From the NCBI RefSeq assembly GCF_030272615.1, contig NC_081406.1:482145900-482209899 (forward strand): a stretch of DNA of 64,000 bases, given 5' to 3'. A program made the position numbers and the translations under genes. Origin of the DNA: Cryptomeria japonica. Its lineage: Eukaryota > Streptophyta > Pinopsida > Cupressales > Cupressaceae. The notes beneath the pieces were generated by a model. That model was not told where the DNA came from. It ran no database searches and worked only from the letters and a program-made list of their open reading frames with translations. Positions 12,326-24,342 of the stretch are shown here, in pieces; the first letter of the stretch is position 1, and the number at the start of each line of letters is the position of its first letter.

Positions 12326-13524
12326 TGTAAAGCGGAAAAATCGAACCCTAGTTGTTCTCCCCTCCCCAACTCCAAGGAGAGAGAAGGGAGAGTCACTAGG
12401 GTTGATGGTTTTCACTTAGGAGGGACTTTACATTCAAAAGAGGGGTTGAAACCCACAAGATCGAATCCCACACAATGCAGGATTGGATTCTAAATGAGTT
12501 TCAAGGGTTAAGACATTAAGGACACCCTCTTTTGTAAAGAATGTAGATAGAAAGATTGACCTAGGAATGCATGTAAAGTAGGAAAGATTCGTTTATAAAC
12601 AGAGATAGGGATATGGGATGAAGCTGCAGACCTGGGATTAGCAGTAAAATGTCGATACGGTGCTGTTCTGCAAATTTGAGAGAAAGTTGACGGGACGATG
12701 GCGCCCGGCGTGCACACGGTCCTCCGAAAAATCCGCAAAACGAAGGTGGATCTATTCGTCTCTGCACAAGGATTCCAGATCTTCAATTATAGCCACGTAC
12801 CTGCAACCTACACACAGAAAAGAGAGGGCGATTGGGGGGTTAGGGATGAGGGGTTTGCCTTTAGGTCAAACCCTAGTTTTGGAATTAACCAAGAAATGAG
12901 AATGTTGTAAATGTAAATGTTTGTAATGTAAACAAGTACTGATACCTTGTTGTAAGAATGTTTGTATTATTACATGCAAAGGTGTAATGTATGTAGTATG
13001 TAATGTGTTGTAAGTGATCTCCTCTTCAAAGGTTGAATCCTTGTCTTGAATGCAACACCTAGCCTTGAATGGAGACTTAGAATACTCAATTGCTTGAAGG
13101 AATACTTGAATGCTTGAATGTTTGAATATCGCTTTCGCGCCTTGCTCACATATATGTCCTCCTTTTTCTCTCCCTTTCTAGGAGAGGGAAAGTAGTTTAT
13201 ATACTTGTCAATTAGGGCTGATAGACTGATTTTTCCGACCTTAGGCCGACCTAGAAACATTATTTTCCAAATTGCAAACTTAGAGACCCGATGCCCAAAA
13301 GAGACCGGGCCCAAAATAGGGCCAGGGACCAAGGCGCTGGGTGCCATGGTCCCACCTCCCGGGACAGCAGGGTGCAAGGAGGGATCAGGCTAGGGTGTAG
13401 AAAAATGCAGTTTTTGGTGTCACAAGCAGGTTTCGGGGTCTCCATTCAGGTTCAACATTGCGCCGCCATCGTGAAGACCCAAATGCAGTCGAAATTGCAA
13501 GTGTCACAATTTTAGGACGCTACA
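12326..13524 (-). repeat. 3' LTR of B (1,199 bp)
   Basis: Paired with 18905-20134. On the minus strand it starts TGTAGCGTCC and ends CCGCTTTACA. A TATA-like GTATATAA lies at about 13204-13197 on the minus strand. It carries a GGTCC-box motif at 12685-12745. The 135-residue frame across 12970-13377 recurs in the other LTR only because the DNA is duplicated; I do not call it a gene. Confidence 0.92.
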
Positions 13525-13539
13525 TTTAGCCCCCACTTT
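13525..13539 (-). promoter_or_regulatory. Polypurine tract of B
   Basis: The minus strand reads AAAGTGGGGGCTAAA directly before the LTR start TGTAGC. The F tract at 60987-61001 is AAAGTGGGTGCTAAA. Confidence 0.85.
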
Positions 13540-14294
13540 AGCGGGAGTATAAGCGTACGCTCATACTTCCGGTAAAGTACAAGGAAACAACATTGAAAAA
13601 CTTTCACCACGTCAAGGAGGCAAGATACACCAAGCCCCCAGTGGACGAAGGATCTTACGACTTTGATTGACAAAGTAAAAGGGAAGATCACAAGGGAGAA
13701 CCATGACTGTCAGTAGTAAGGTTCCCTCACTATGAGTCATGCAAGAAAGATATCAAAAAATTTCAAGGCAAAGTTAAATTTGTCAAGAAATTTTCAAGTA
13801 TCTTGAAAAGATATGAACGGGATGTATGCCCCCTACGTTAAAGCGATCGCACACGCCTCACCGGGGGTGATTGCTTTAAGGTAGTGATACATTTAAGAAA
13901 TGAGAAAGGAAAGGAGCACGTTATCACAAGGATTTAGCCCCCAAGTGTGAGAGAAGCCCAAGGATAATAGACACAAAACACAAAGCACGAGGTGACTTCG
14001 CTTTCCTCAGGGTCAGTATGTTGTATGATAATTCATGTATATCATATGTATGTATGCATAATTGTTCTTCATTCCCCAATCAAGGAAGGTCACCTAGAAG
14101 AAGGGAACACATGTGTCTTTTGAGTCAACATGAGAGAGACCAAAAGAGATCTCAATGTTTTGCATCGTCCTCAAGTAGACAACACTAAGGACAACAAATA
14201 GAAGAATGAGAATAACACATAGAAGAAGTAACAAAAGAGATCAAGAGAGGAGGAGAGAGTCTGCTATGCTAATGAAACTAGTCTAGCACGTCAT
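13540..14294 (-). other. Non-coding 3' internal region of B
   Basis: About 755 bp between the gag-protease stop and the polypurine tract. No frame with reverse transcriptase, RNase H or integrase motifs on either strand. This is where pol would be in a complete element. Confidence 0.6.
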
Positions 14295-17200
14295 CTACCC
14301 CCTATCTTGCTGATCAATATTTCGGGAAGGTAGGAAACACGCTAGAGGAGGAACATCCAACACAGCAGATGGAGCTATCACAAGATCCAAACAAGGGCTA
14401 TGTTCATGTTCCAAGCCACGTTGTTCTTGTCTAGGAGCTAGGATAAGTGCTTTAGAAAATTTGTTAGATAAATGGTTATCAACATCAACATATTCATATT
14501 CACTATCAGAATGAACAGGAGTAACATTTTCATCATGCATAACATTTTCATCTATATCATCATCAAGATTTATAAAAATAGGATCTTTAACTTGCACAGG
14601 ATCAAGACCATCATGCATCTTATGTTTAGGAGATTTTGGCTCAATTTTCAACTGAGGAGAAAATGGAATAATATTGGCTGAAGGTGTTTTTGGGGATTGC
14701 AAAGTTTGAGAAGCAGCTGCCTAAGCTCTAAGACGATGCTTTCACTGGCGTTCACGTGCAGAACGATTTCGTCTAGTCTTAGTAGGAAGTTGAGGAGATT
14801 GAGGAGGAGGAATGTTATCATCCTTATCACTTGGGTGTTTAGGTTGTGGTCTCTTGGGTTGGACAATAGGAGAAGAGGAAGGTATCTTCTCTCTATAAGA
14901 GGAAGGAGGAGGAACTGCTCCATATAAGGGAGGAATATTTGGTTTAGGAAGGAGACCAAGCCCATCATGACGAGGAGGTATAGGTCTGCCTTTAGGAAGT
15001 TTATTAGATATAGTCATAATCACATTCATAGGGATGGGTTGGGAATCTTCTTGAGGAAAGACATTAGTTTTATCTTTCAAAGGAAGAACTTCCTTCTCAA
15101 GAATGATAGGAATATCAAGTTTGGGTGTTCTAGGTTCACTTAGAGATAGGATCATATCTTTTTTCCACTTTTGATAAGATTTAAAAAGATGATCACTTCG
15201 CGGAGGAAGATATTGGAATTGTTTAGGCCAAAAGTAATCAATAGGAACGCTAGAAGTTCTTTCAGCAGGTTTAAAGAGACTATGATTGACAGTAACAACT
15301 TCACCATTATGGGGAAATTTCAAGCACTTGTGAATAGGAGAAGCAATAGCTTTCATGGAAGATAGCCAAGGATAGCCTAGCTTCACACGAAATTGTTCGG
15401 ATGATGGAATAATAGCAAAGCTCACATTAAGGGATTTGTTATGGACCTCAATAGGTAATGTAATAGAACCAATTGCAGGAGAAGAAAATGCATCAAATAA
15501 TTTCACAACCACATTTGTTTCATCATAGATCACTTGATTCAATTGCAAAGTAAAAAGAAATTCTTCAGTAATGACATTAACCATGCAAGAAGGATCAATA
15601 AGCACTCCACGGCAAGGTGTATTCTTGACTTTTGCAACTATATATAAAGGAACATCAGGTGCCCTGATAGTTTCACTGGAATCAAATGTGATGGAAGGTT
15701 CTTTAGGGATTTTCTACTGTTCCACAAAGTTAATCACATTCAGAGTCATAGACACGAGATCCTTAGGTGAGATAGAGGAATCAGTAGTATCAATCGCATT
15801 AGAGGTATGAGAAGGCAATGGATCAGTAAAAATCTTAAGATTTTGGTTAGGAGGAGCTACAGATGTGTTGCCTTTATCATTCACACCAAAAACAGAGATA
15901 GTATTATTATCAATCAAATCTTGAATTTTACCCTTTAAAGCAAAACATTTTTCAGTATCATGCCCAGGATGACGATGAAATTGACAAAAAGATTTGTTAT
16001 CAAAATAAGGCGAATTAATCTTTGCAGGATCTATTTGCTTTATAGGAGGAAGAGTAAGCACATTTTGTTCCAATAACTTATTCATAATACTATGCAATGA
16101 TTCATTCAAAGGAGTAAACTTTCTTTCTTTCTTGAAAAACTTAGAAATAGGAGGCACACCTGATGCTGCATTCACATTGTTGTTGATGATGTTTTCATTG
16201 AATTTAATTGACTCTTTATTCGGTTTAAACTTCCCAAATGGTTGTTGACTACTATCACCCTTATCACTCGGAGCCATAGGATTTGCTTGTTCCATTTGAC
16301 TCACAGTCAGTTGATAATTGTGAAGAGTTGCGCACAACTGTTGGAAAGAAGTAAACTCAGAAAACAAAAGTTTTTCTCTAATATCTTTTTGTAAATTAGA
16401 AATAAAGATTCTTTGAATATCATTGTCAGGTACTGGAAAAGAAACTTGAGCATACAAATGCTTATATCTACCAATGAAATCAGTCACTTTTTCTTTAACA
16501 CCTTGTTTACAATGCATTAAATCAATCAGAGTAACTTTAGGACTTATATTGTTTTGAAATTGTTGAATAAAAGCATTTGCAAGTTGTTTGAAAGAAGTAA
16601 TAGAATAGGAAGGTAACGAGAAATACCATTGTAGGGCTTTATCTCTTAATGTTCTAGTAAACAGTTTTGCAAGCAACCTTTGGTCATAAGCAAAATCGGT
16701 ACATATCGTTTGAAAGGTCTTAACATGTGTTAGAGGATCACCCTTACCATTATAAAGCTCCAAATGTGGGATTTCAACATGTTTAGGGGGAATAGCTCGA
16801 ACAATGTCAAGAGAAAGTGGGCTCGCGACATCAAATGTGGGCACACTAAACTTAGATTGATTCATAGAGGCAATTTGTTGCTGCAAAGAAGAGACAGTTT
16901 GTGCAAGATTGTTAATGGTCACTTCAGTCGAAGAGTTCATATTAGACGTGTTAGATTGTGATGGAGGTGTTATGTTATTGAAAGAAGGTAGAGAGTAAGG
17001 TGGTGGGACACTATGATAGTTAGTCATAGGAGATGATTGGAAAGGAGGAACACTACAAGGAGGAATGGAATGGTTAAATTAATTGCCCCCTTGCGTCATG
17101 TTTATTTGTGGAGATATAATAGGAACACTCATTAAAGGAATGAATGAAGAAGTCGGATTGAATGAAGGCAGGGGGTTGATTGAAGAAGAGGGATTGCCCC

Positions 17201-17720
17201 CATGACTGGTGATCATAGGTGGAATGTCTTGTGTTGAAGTAGTCATCATGCTTGATGTAAAAGTAGGTATACTAGCAATAGGAGTCGTCAAAGGAATAGA
17301 ATGATTAACTTGAGTAGGAGGTTGTGTATAACCTAAAGTTTCGGCACAACTTTTCATCGGCATCACATTCGAATCCACAATGTGTGCAATACCACGCAAA
17401 ATATCAATTCCATTCTTATCACTTTGAACCATACATTTTAGACCCTCAATTAATGAAAGAGCTTCACTATCAGGGTATTCTTGAGACATCCATTGTCAAA
17501 AATCATCAAATTGGTTATCCAATTTTGAAAGTTGTTCTACAGAAACCTCATGGAGAGCTTCTTCATCATTAAGAGGATTAGAGGAATTACCCATGTCCTC
17601 GTTAAAAAGGCCATTCAAATTAGGTTCCATCTCCTCAGTAATTACACCTTGGAAAGACTTAATTCTAAGGCTTCGTCTAACGGGAATAGTGTAAGTAGGG
17701 CTTATTGTTGTAAAACTCAT
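14295..17720 (-). pseudogene. Gypsy gag-protease polyprotein of B (one frame, four stops)
   Basis: A single frame runs from ATG 17720 (MSFTTISPTYTIPV) to the stop at 14295, 1,142 codons including the terminal stop, broken only by in-frame stops near 17493, 17076, 15711 and 14739. Residues ~90-230 are Pro/Ser/Thr-rich. The gag domain (~16800-16400) has GDPLTHVKTFQTI and DKALQWYFSL, typical of the retrotransposon gag family. A CX2HX4HX4C knuckle (CQFHRHPGHDTEKC) follows near 15970. A retropepsin-like domain begins near 15610; its active-site loop reads LIDPSCMVN where related enzymes have D-S/T/G-G. A Pro-rich tail follows. The protein would bind RNA and form particles; the unusual protease loop may be inactive. 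No pol follows, so B must borrow enzymes. Confidence 0.85.
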
Positions 17721-18885
17721 GCACTAAAGAGAGAGAGAAGATTTTGAATTTTAGAGGTAGCAAATTTCAATAAAATCAGCCAATCTCCTAGATTTAAGCT
17801 GTTAAATGCAATCAAGACAATCTCCCGAAATTTCAGAAAAAAAGTCAGGGACCTTGGCGAACAGAGTGCACACGGTCCTCGCAACTTTTTTCGAAATTTT
17901 CAAGGATGAAAGTTATGATGATTTTAAAGCTAATCTGAAAAAATTGAGTGATTTTACGATCTGTAGATAGGCCAAATTAAAGTTGCAATCTCAAAATTGA
18001 ACCCTACCAAGATTGTTGAAAAATGTAAAATTTGAATTTTGAAAAGGAGAGGGAAACTAAAATTTTGAATTTTATGATTTTAGAGGGAATACTGAAAGCA
18101 ATGCAGGCTTTGAAATTTAAAAGTTGACTCGATTTCATGCAAAATTCAAATTTGAAAGCGGAAATCAAAGTTGCCGCAATTAAACACTTAATTTCAAAAG
18201 TCACAAACTGCAAAAATTTGAACAAAGCACTAAAATTTCGAATGAATGCCAACACACTTTTCAGATTTAGGATTGTAAGAAACACAATTTTGATACAAAT
18301 TTCAATTTCAGCAATTTTTGAATGATTATAAGCCTTTATCCAAGCAATCACTAGACCAACTTTGACTTTGATTTTGAAAGTGTTAGAATTGATAAAATCA
18401 GCCAAAATTCTAGATTTTAGCAGAAAAATACAGTAAGATCTAGCTCCCAAAATTTTGGAAAAAATGTTGGGGATGATGGCGCTCGGGGTGCACATGGTCC
18501 TCGCAACTTTTTTCCAAATTTTCAGGGATGAAAGATATTGTGATTTTATTGCGGAATCCAAAGTTACAACCGATTTGGAGGTGTTTTGATCAGTGAAATT
18601 ATTAGTCAAAGGTTGAATCAAGAAGGCTTTAAAAATTAGGGTTTTGACATTTAACCATTTAATTTTCAGAATTAAAGCACAAATATGAATTGGTAATTTG
18701 CAATAGAAGGGTAGATCTGAAACAAGCATTAACAATTAAACATTTCACAAGCTCAATTACTAAAAAGAAAATTTTAGGGTTTTTATGCAATTAACCTCTA
18801 AAATTTGCAAAAGATCAAACATGGAAATGTAATTAAGGAAGCAAAATTTTCAGATCTAACCATGAATAATCAGAATGAGGATGTT
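17721..18885 (-). other. Long 5' leader of B
   Basis: 1.16 kb between primer site and gag start. It holds two copies of the GGTCC-box motif (17840-17925 and 18470-18535: GTGCACACGGTCCTCGCAAC and GTGCACATGGTCCTCGCAAC). A 243-residue open frame (18735-18004) is similar in sequence to the leader of F (55771-56082). I treat it as a non-coding leader. Confidence 0.6.
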
Positions 18886-18901
18886 CACGTCGGGTTCACC
18901 A
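18886..18901 (-). promoter_or_regulatory. Primer binding site of B
   Basis: The minus strand reads TGGTGAACCCGACGTG, three bases inside the 5' LTR. The same TGGTGAACCCG follows the 5' LTRs of F (55608) and G (62345, minus strand). It begins TGG, complementary to a tRNA CCA end. I cannot name the tRNA. Confidence 0.7.
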
Positions 18902-18904
18902 AAA

Positions 18905-20134
18905 TGTAAAGCGGAAAAATCAAACCCTAGTTGTTCTCCCCTCCCCAACTCCAAGGAGAGAGAAGGGAGAGTCACTAGGGTTGATGGTTTTCACTTAGGA
19001 GGGACTTTACATTCAAAAGAGGGGTTGAAACCCACAAGATCCAATCCCACACAATGCAGGATTGGATTCTAAATGAGTTTCAAGGGTTAAGACATTAAGG
19101 ACACCCTCTTTTGTAAAGAATGTAGATAGAAAGATTGACCTAGGAATGCATGTAAAGTAGGAAAGATTCGTTTATAAATAGAGATAGGGATATGGGATGA
19201 AGCTGCGGACCTGGGATTAGCAGTAAAATGTCGATACAGTGTTGTTCTGCAAATTTGAGCGAAAGTTGACGGGACGATGGCGCCCGGCGTGCACACGGTC
19301 CTCCAAAAAATCCGTGAAACGAAGGTGGATCTGTTCGTCTCTGCACAAGGATTCTAGATCTTCAATTACAGCCACGTACCTGCAACCTACACACAGAAAA
19401 GAGAGGACGATTTGGGGGTTAGGGATGAGGGGTTTTCCTTTAGGTCAAACCCCAGTTTTGGAATTAACCAAGAAATGAGAATGTTGTAAATGTAAATGTT
19501 TGTAATGTAAACAAGTACTGATACCTTGTTGTAAGAATGTTTGTATTCTTACATGTGAAGGTGTAATGTATGTAGTATGTAATGTGTTGTAAGTGATCTC
19601 CTCTTCAATGGTTGAATCCTTGTCTTGAATGCAACACCTAGCCTTGAATGGAGACTTAGAATACTTAATTGCTTGAAGGAATACTTGAATGCTTGAATGT
19701 TTGAATATCGCTTTCGCGCCTTGCTCACATATATGTCCTCCTTTTTCTCTCCCTTTCTAGGAGAGGGAAAGTAGTTTATATACTTGTCAATTAGGGCTGA
19801 TAGACTGATTTTTCCAACCTTAGGCCGACCTAGAAACATTATTTTCCAAATTGCAAACTTAGAGACCCGATGCCCAAAAGAGACCGGGCCCAAAATAGGG
19901 CCAGGGACCAAGGCGCTGGGCGCCATGGTCCTGGGGGACCAGGGCGCTAGGCACCATGGTCCCACCTCCCGGGACAGTAGGGTGCAAGGAGGGATCAGGC
20001 CAGGGTGCAGAAAAATGCAGTTTTTTGTGTCACAAGCAGGTTTCAGGGTCTCCATTCAGGTTCAACGTTGTGCCGCCATCGTGAAGACCCAAATGTAGTC
20101 GAAATTGCAAGTGTCACAATTTTAGGATGCTACA
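18905..20134 (-). repeat. 5' LTR of B (1,230 bp)
   Basis: 31 bp longer than its partner because of a near-duplicate of a GCGCTGGGCGCCATGGTCC-type unit around 19915-19965. It differs at only a few scattered positions elsewhere. It carries a GGTCC-box motif at 19255-19320 and a TATA-like GTATATAA on the minus strand near 19783. Confidence 0.92.
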
Positions 20135-20139
20135 ATCAC

Positions 20140-20944
20140 TAAGAAACCCAAACCACTATAGGTTGAAACACAAACTCAGACTGATCCACCAGAGGTAGAT
20201 ACAAGCAAATTGGTAACAAATGTTGGAAGCACTAAAATAATAAAGGCAGTTGGTCAAACATCTGAATTCAGACCTACTAATGTGACAAAGGTACTTATGG
20301 ACTCAATTAAGAAGATCATTGATTGTAATGTATTGGCCTACAAGGAAATTGATGATACCATACCTATTCTTAAAATGATTGCTCCAAAATGCAATGTAGA
20401 TAATGTAAAGGATTCTTTAGGACAGTTAGACAAATTGTCTAAATTTATTGTTGGAAATGTAATAACAGTGGATAAGGTAAATGAGGATATATTCAAAGAG
20501 AAAATGGAAAAAGAAAAATCCTTTGAGGAAACAATAAAGAAGTGCACTGAGCATATTAACACACTTTTACTGGCACTGAATACAAAAATTTTGGAGTATA
20601 AGGAACTATACAGAGAAACATGCAAGCCACATTTGTTGACCCAAGACATTGAAAAGGAAATAAGAAGAGTACAAAAGCAAATTGATGATATAGCTGATAA
20701 AATCATTGGTTCATCCAAACCTATATCGGTTATTGAGCAAGAAATAGTAGGATTTGAAGAAAAGTTGGAGAAATTTGAGAAGGAAAAAGCAAGGATCAAG
20801 GCAAATGCCAAAGAGCTGAAGTATAAACGTAGTCCTAAGTTGGATACTCTTATCTCTCTAAGAAATGAGATATCTAAGGAATTAATTCACTGGGAAAGAT
20901 CACCAGAGGAACATATACATCATCTCACCGACACGATCCAATGA
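20140..20944 (+). pseudogene. ORF2 of A, C-terminal part, downstream of B
   Basis: Resumes the frame of 9936-12325 once B and one copy of ATCAC are taken away. A stop follows the first few codons (after KKPKPL). It then has an open stretch with a DSIKKIIDCNVLAYKEIDDT block, strongly similar to DSIKKIKNCNALAYKAIDDT of D. A long coiled coil (~20460-20830) comes next, then SPKLDTLISLRNEI, ending at TGA 20942-20944. H2 and C have equivalent C-terminal helices. Function unknown; the helix-rich tail suggests self-association. Confidence 0.75.
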
Positions 20945-21231
20945 ACTGAGGCAACCATGAGTGATAGTAACATATTCATGCAGAGTTTAAACTTGGTTTT
21001 GGCTGATATATTTCAGATTGTAACCAACCGGTTACAAACCTTAAGGTAAAATTTTGCACTTGTTTGACAACCTTTGTCATTGATGTCAAAGAGGGAGTAG
21101 TGGATAGAGAAAAATGGCTATTCAGAGGAGATGATCTGCTCAGGGGGAGCACATATTTTTGGCAAACTTTTTGGACTTCAGTTTTTGGAAATAGTTTTTG
21201 GATTTTTCTCATGAGTGTTGCCATCAATGCC
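20945..21231 (+). other. 3' untranslated region of A with extra purine tracts
   Basis: Besides the tract next to the LTR, it has GTCAAAGAGGGAGTAG near 21086 and CTCAGGGGGAGCAC near 21140. D and E have similar tracts in the same order. No gene. Confidence 0.6.
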
Positions 21232-21243
21232 AAAGGGGGAGAT
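21232..21243 (+). promoter_or_regulatory. Polypurine tract of A
   Basis: AAAGGGGGAGAT directly before the 3' LTR start TGTTGG. Confidence 0.88.
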
Positions 21244-22039
21244 TGTTGGCATTCTACACTCTAGTGAGAAATTATGGTGTTATCATTGATGGTAACCTAC
21301 CAGAAACCTACAGGCAACCACCCAACATTCATCTGGTAAACCACCAGCAAGCACCGATAGACACTTCACCGACAGCGGCAACAATGCATATCGACACTCC
21401 AACCAACAGGAATAAACTTTTGTTTATTGTATTTAATTATAAATATCTTTTTGTAAAGCTGACATGGCACATTGTAATAGACTCATATATGTATGAGATC
21501 TTGTAAATCATTTTGTAATAAGGATAGTGGATGGAATAGGAGATGAGATAGGAATGAGAAAATTATAAGGGCAAATTTTGTATAAGGTTTATGGTTACAG
21601 TATGAACTTAAACCGGTACTAAACCTGGCATAGTTGATGCTGATTTGAAGCAATGCATTGTACTGGATTTTTCATAATCCATTTGTAAGTCAGTGAGACT
21701 TCTATTTTGTAGATTGAGCAGTGAGCTCTAGGCAGTTGGCCTTCCTACATGTGCAGGCCCCTCATTGTAAGTAATATTTATTCATTGGCCAATGAGTGAA
21801 TATTGTGGGTCACAAATCCCACCAAGGATTTTCCCACACCAAGTTTCCTCGTTAAACATCTTGTATTATGGTGTGTTTTCTATGTTGTCTTTATTGTTCT
21901 TGTTTACTGCATTAATTCTTGTTTACCGGTACACTGCTTTGGAATGCAAAATACTTAATAAGGTTAAATATTTTGTTAACCGGTTAGATACCAATTCACC
22001 CCCCTCTCAGTATCTTTGGGACTATCATTAATCCTAAAA
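21244..22039 (+). repeat. 3' LTR of A
   Basis: Copy of 7644-8445 with scattered substitutions. The last bases are TAAAA instead of TAACA. Followed by the target duplication CTATC. Confidence 0.9.
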
Positions 22040-22061
22040 CTATCACCATAGAAGAAAAATT

Positions 22062-23273
22062 TGTTAGACAGATCTGATACCGAGGGTAAACTGAAAGGGG
22101 GGGTGAATCAGTTGACTATCAGAAATCAAAACTATTGTAGATTAAAACCTTTAAACCGGAGCACAAAGAAACCAACACAATGAAATATAAAACATGAAAG
22201 CAGAGTTGACACAACACCAATATTTTGATGTGGAAAATCTGGTAAAGGGAAAAACCATGGTGGGAAACCCTACCCACAATCAAATAATACTTCTGCAATA
22301 GTATGCAAAATAATTACAAAGGGATTGCACTTGCAATTAGGTCAATAAACTATAGCTCACTTCTCATCAAAAAATAGGTCTCACTGACCTACAAAAGCAT
22401 CGGACTACAATCCGGAAAGAATGAACTATGAAAGTAGCATCTCTTAATGCTTGATACAGTTTTAGTTAAGCATAGACGTCTTCCCTGCAACACAAAAACC
22501 TTTTGTAAAATGATATATCAATTTTTGACACATAAACCTTCCTCTGATAATGTATACATAACCATCGATCCCAAAAACCATATCCAATTACATGAATAAG
22601 TCATCTATAGAAAAGATCATCAACCTTATTGATAAGGTCAGTTGAACCCTAAACCCATAAACCCATAATTACAAAAATTACATCACACGATATCACCAAA
22701 ATAATATTATGATTTACATTACACAGCATGGATCTAAAACAAATTCCTAAACAATTATATCCATCGTAAATCATGCTAAGACCAATCACCAACATGTTTC
22801 ACCAATCGGTAAAAACCCTCGGTGCAATAACACAAAAGTCTAACCGGGTCCAAATACGATCACCATAATAGCATACAAAGCCACCAAACAATAAGGACAT
22901 GATCAAGAAGCACCTTCAGCATGATAGAAACCGATTCCGTAAGCCGTACCAAAATCATCTAACCAAATCATCAAATATTGCTAACCAGTAAAGCTAACCG
23001 GTGGAGCTAACTGGTACGGGGAACATAAGCGATAGCTACCGAAGCACCAAATCATGAGCCAATAGAATATGGCAATCATATAACCATCCTGAATAAGCAT
23101 CCAAAAATTCAAACCAGGGATCTGATCATACCAGATAAAAATTGCAGCCAAAACCAAGATAAATACCAATTCTAACCAGGATAGGTCCAACCAGGATAGT
23201 AGAACCATATCCAACCGAGATATAGTGTTGACATCAATGATAACACTTAACTAAATCCAGCATATTTCCATCA
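22062..23273 (-). repeat. Solo LTR (I), copia E-like, in ORF2 of H2
   Basis: 1,212 bp, TGTTAGACAGATC...TTTCCATCA on the + strand, flanked by AAATT (22057-22061) and AACTT (23274-23278), four of five bases matching. Its left end resembles the reversed end of the E LTR (TGTTAGACAG, then GAAAGGGGGGGTGAATCA). It also has the GGAAAA...GGGAAAAACCATGG box near 22230. There is no internal region: H2 ORF2 continues on both sides. It most likely arose by recombination between two LTRs. Confidence 0.75.
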
Positions 23274-23817
23274 AACTTAACATCATACTCAATGATGTCG
23301 TTGATTGTCATGGCCCTTCGGTCGAATTTTGACCCTATTGGATATCTGATGATTTGTTTTTTCACAACCTTCAATGTGGGTAAGTCACCAATTTGAGGAC
23401 AAACCAGTAACAACCTTAATAGAAATCTTTTTAATCTTTAATGACTCTTTTAACCACATAAATTCATGATGCATCCTACTAAGTACATACCGGACCCATT
23501 CGGTTTCATCAAATATCAAAAATTTGACATACTATGCAAAACCCTTTTCCTCAACATCTTTGAATTTGGTTTTAGACTAGCAACCTCACCTATCATCTGT
23601 TTGGTGTATAAATTCAACATTCATGCACTTCTAGGCTCCTCAATATTAGCATGGATATAAACCCTAATATCCTCTACATGCAAACGCCATATGGAATAGT
23701 TGAGAATATGCCTTGCAGATCATCTTCCATGGATTTATATGGGTGATTTTTGAAGTTGGGTCGAGCTCTCTCGATGACATCTATGACTAGAGGAGTTGTC
23801 GTACTAGAAGAAACCAT
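23274..23817 (-). pseudogene. ORF2 of H2, N-terminal part
   Basis: Starts at ATG 23817 (MVSSSTTTPLVIDVIERARP), aligning with MAAFGTTTPLVIDVTERARP of H1 at 1861. It follows H1 down to the solo LTR at 23273, with substitutions, stops and small indels. Seventeen further bases lie at 22061-22045, and the rest is at 7643-4990. Confidence 0.65.
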
Positions 23818-24342
23818 TTTAGAAATTTCAAACTTCAGGCTTGAAAAGTTTTAGCAAAAAAATACCTTGACCGCTAGATTAGAAAATTTGTGCCACAAAT
23901 ATTCTTCATGCCTTGTTCTCTTAAAATCCTACTTGCAGATCTCTCTTCTCTTCTTCTCTTCAAATGAAAAGTGGGAAATGGAGTGATTAAGTCACTTTAT
24001 ATCTTCCGCACACCTAACTTTTAGGTGTAATTAATTCACTTTGCCCCAATAATTCTGTATACCTTGCATACATATATAGTTCTTCAAGAAATCTTCTACG
24101 ATTTCAATTTCGTCAAACTCTTCTAAAAATCCTTCAAAAATATTTGTACCACCATAATAGAGTTACTGACAATCTGTCGATCTTCTGACACAAACATCTA
24201 GTAGGGGAGAAAAGATTTGCATGAAGGCTCCCCTTAGGCAAGAGGCCTCAATCTAATTCCCTAAGGAATTCTGAGCACCAAAATCAGGTACGGACCCACT
24301 TCCATCATTCGAATCACTCTTCTTCACCCATGTCTTCTTCAT
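23818..24342 (-). other. Spacer between gag and ORF2 of H2
   Basis: Matches the H1 spacer at 1862-2390. No supported gene. Confidence 0.5.

Larger units (their letters stand above)
12326..20134 (-). mobile_element. B: gypsy-type non-autonomous LTR element (gag-protease only)
   Basis: Near-identical LTRs (12326-13524 and 18905-20134) begin TGTAAAGCGG and end GCTACA on the + strand. They are flanked by the 5-bp duplication ATCAC (12321-12325, 20135-20139). The minus-strand order is: 5' LTR 20134-18905, primer site 18901-18886, long leader 18885-17721, gag-protease 17720-14295, non-coding 14294-13540, polypurine tract 13539-13525, 3' LTR. There is no reverse transcriptase, RNase H or integrase. 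It interrupts ORF2 of A. The very similar LTRs and the innermost position suggest a recent insertion. Confidence 0.92.
7644..22039 (+). mobile_element. A: non-autonomous LTR element with gag and ORF2, split by B
   Basis: LTRs are 7644-8445 (802 bp) and 21244-22039 (796 bp), both starting TGTTGGCATTCTACAC. The 3' LTR ends TAAAA where the 5' LTR ends TAACA. Five-base duplications CTATC flank it (7639-7643, 22040-22044), and H1 shows the empty site. Without B (7,809 bp plus the 5-bp duplication) it is about 6.6 kb. Order: primer site, gag 8517-9629, spacer 9630-9935 (no gene), ORF2 9936-20944, polypurine tract. No protease, integrase, reverse transcriptase or RNase H is visible. Confidence 0.9.

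Noticed and set aside
12034-12415. Minus frames opposite ORF2 of A (131 and 85 residues, Ser/Val/Leu rich), also 49433-50441 opposite ORF2 of D
   Set aside because: Antisense shadows of the Thr/Glu/Lys repeat region; the sense frame aligns between A and D.
12970-13377. 135-residue minus frame (and the 168-residue frame at 19549-20055)
   Set aside because: Both lie in the LTRs of B and are copies of each other through LTR duplication. They start at no clear context and have no motif.
18004-18735. 243-residue minus frame in the leader of B, as a gene
   Set aside because: Low complexity, rich in Ile/Phe/Lys, overlaps two GGTCC motifs, and sits between primer site and gag. Kept only as a finding about leader conservation.
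21792-22031. 79-residue frame with a hydrophobic N-terminus, similar to frames at 8277, 45829 and 51707
   Set aside because: Same LTR segment in four LTR copies (A and D); similarity is due to LTR homology.
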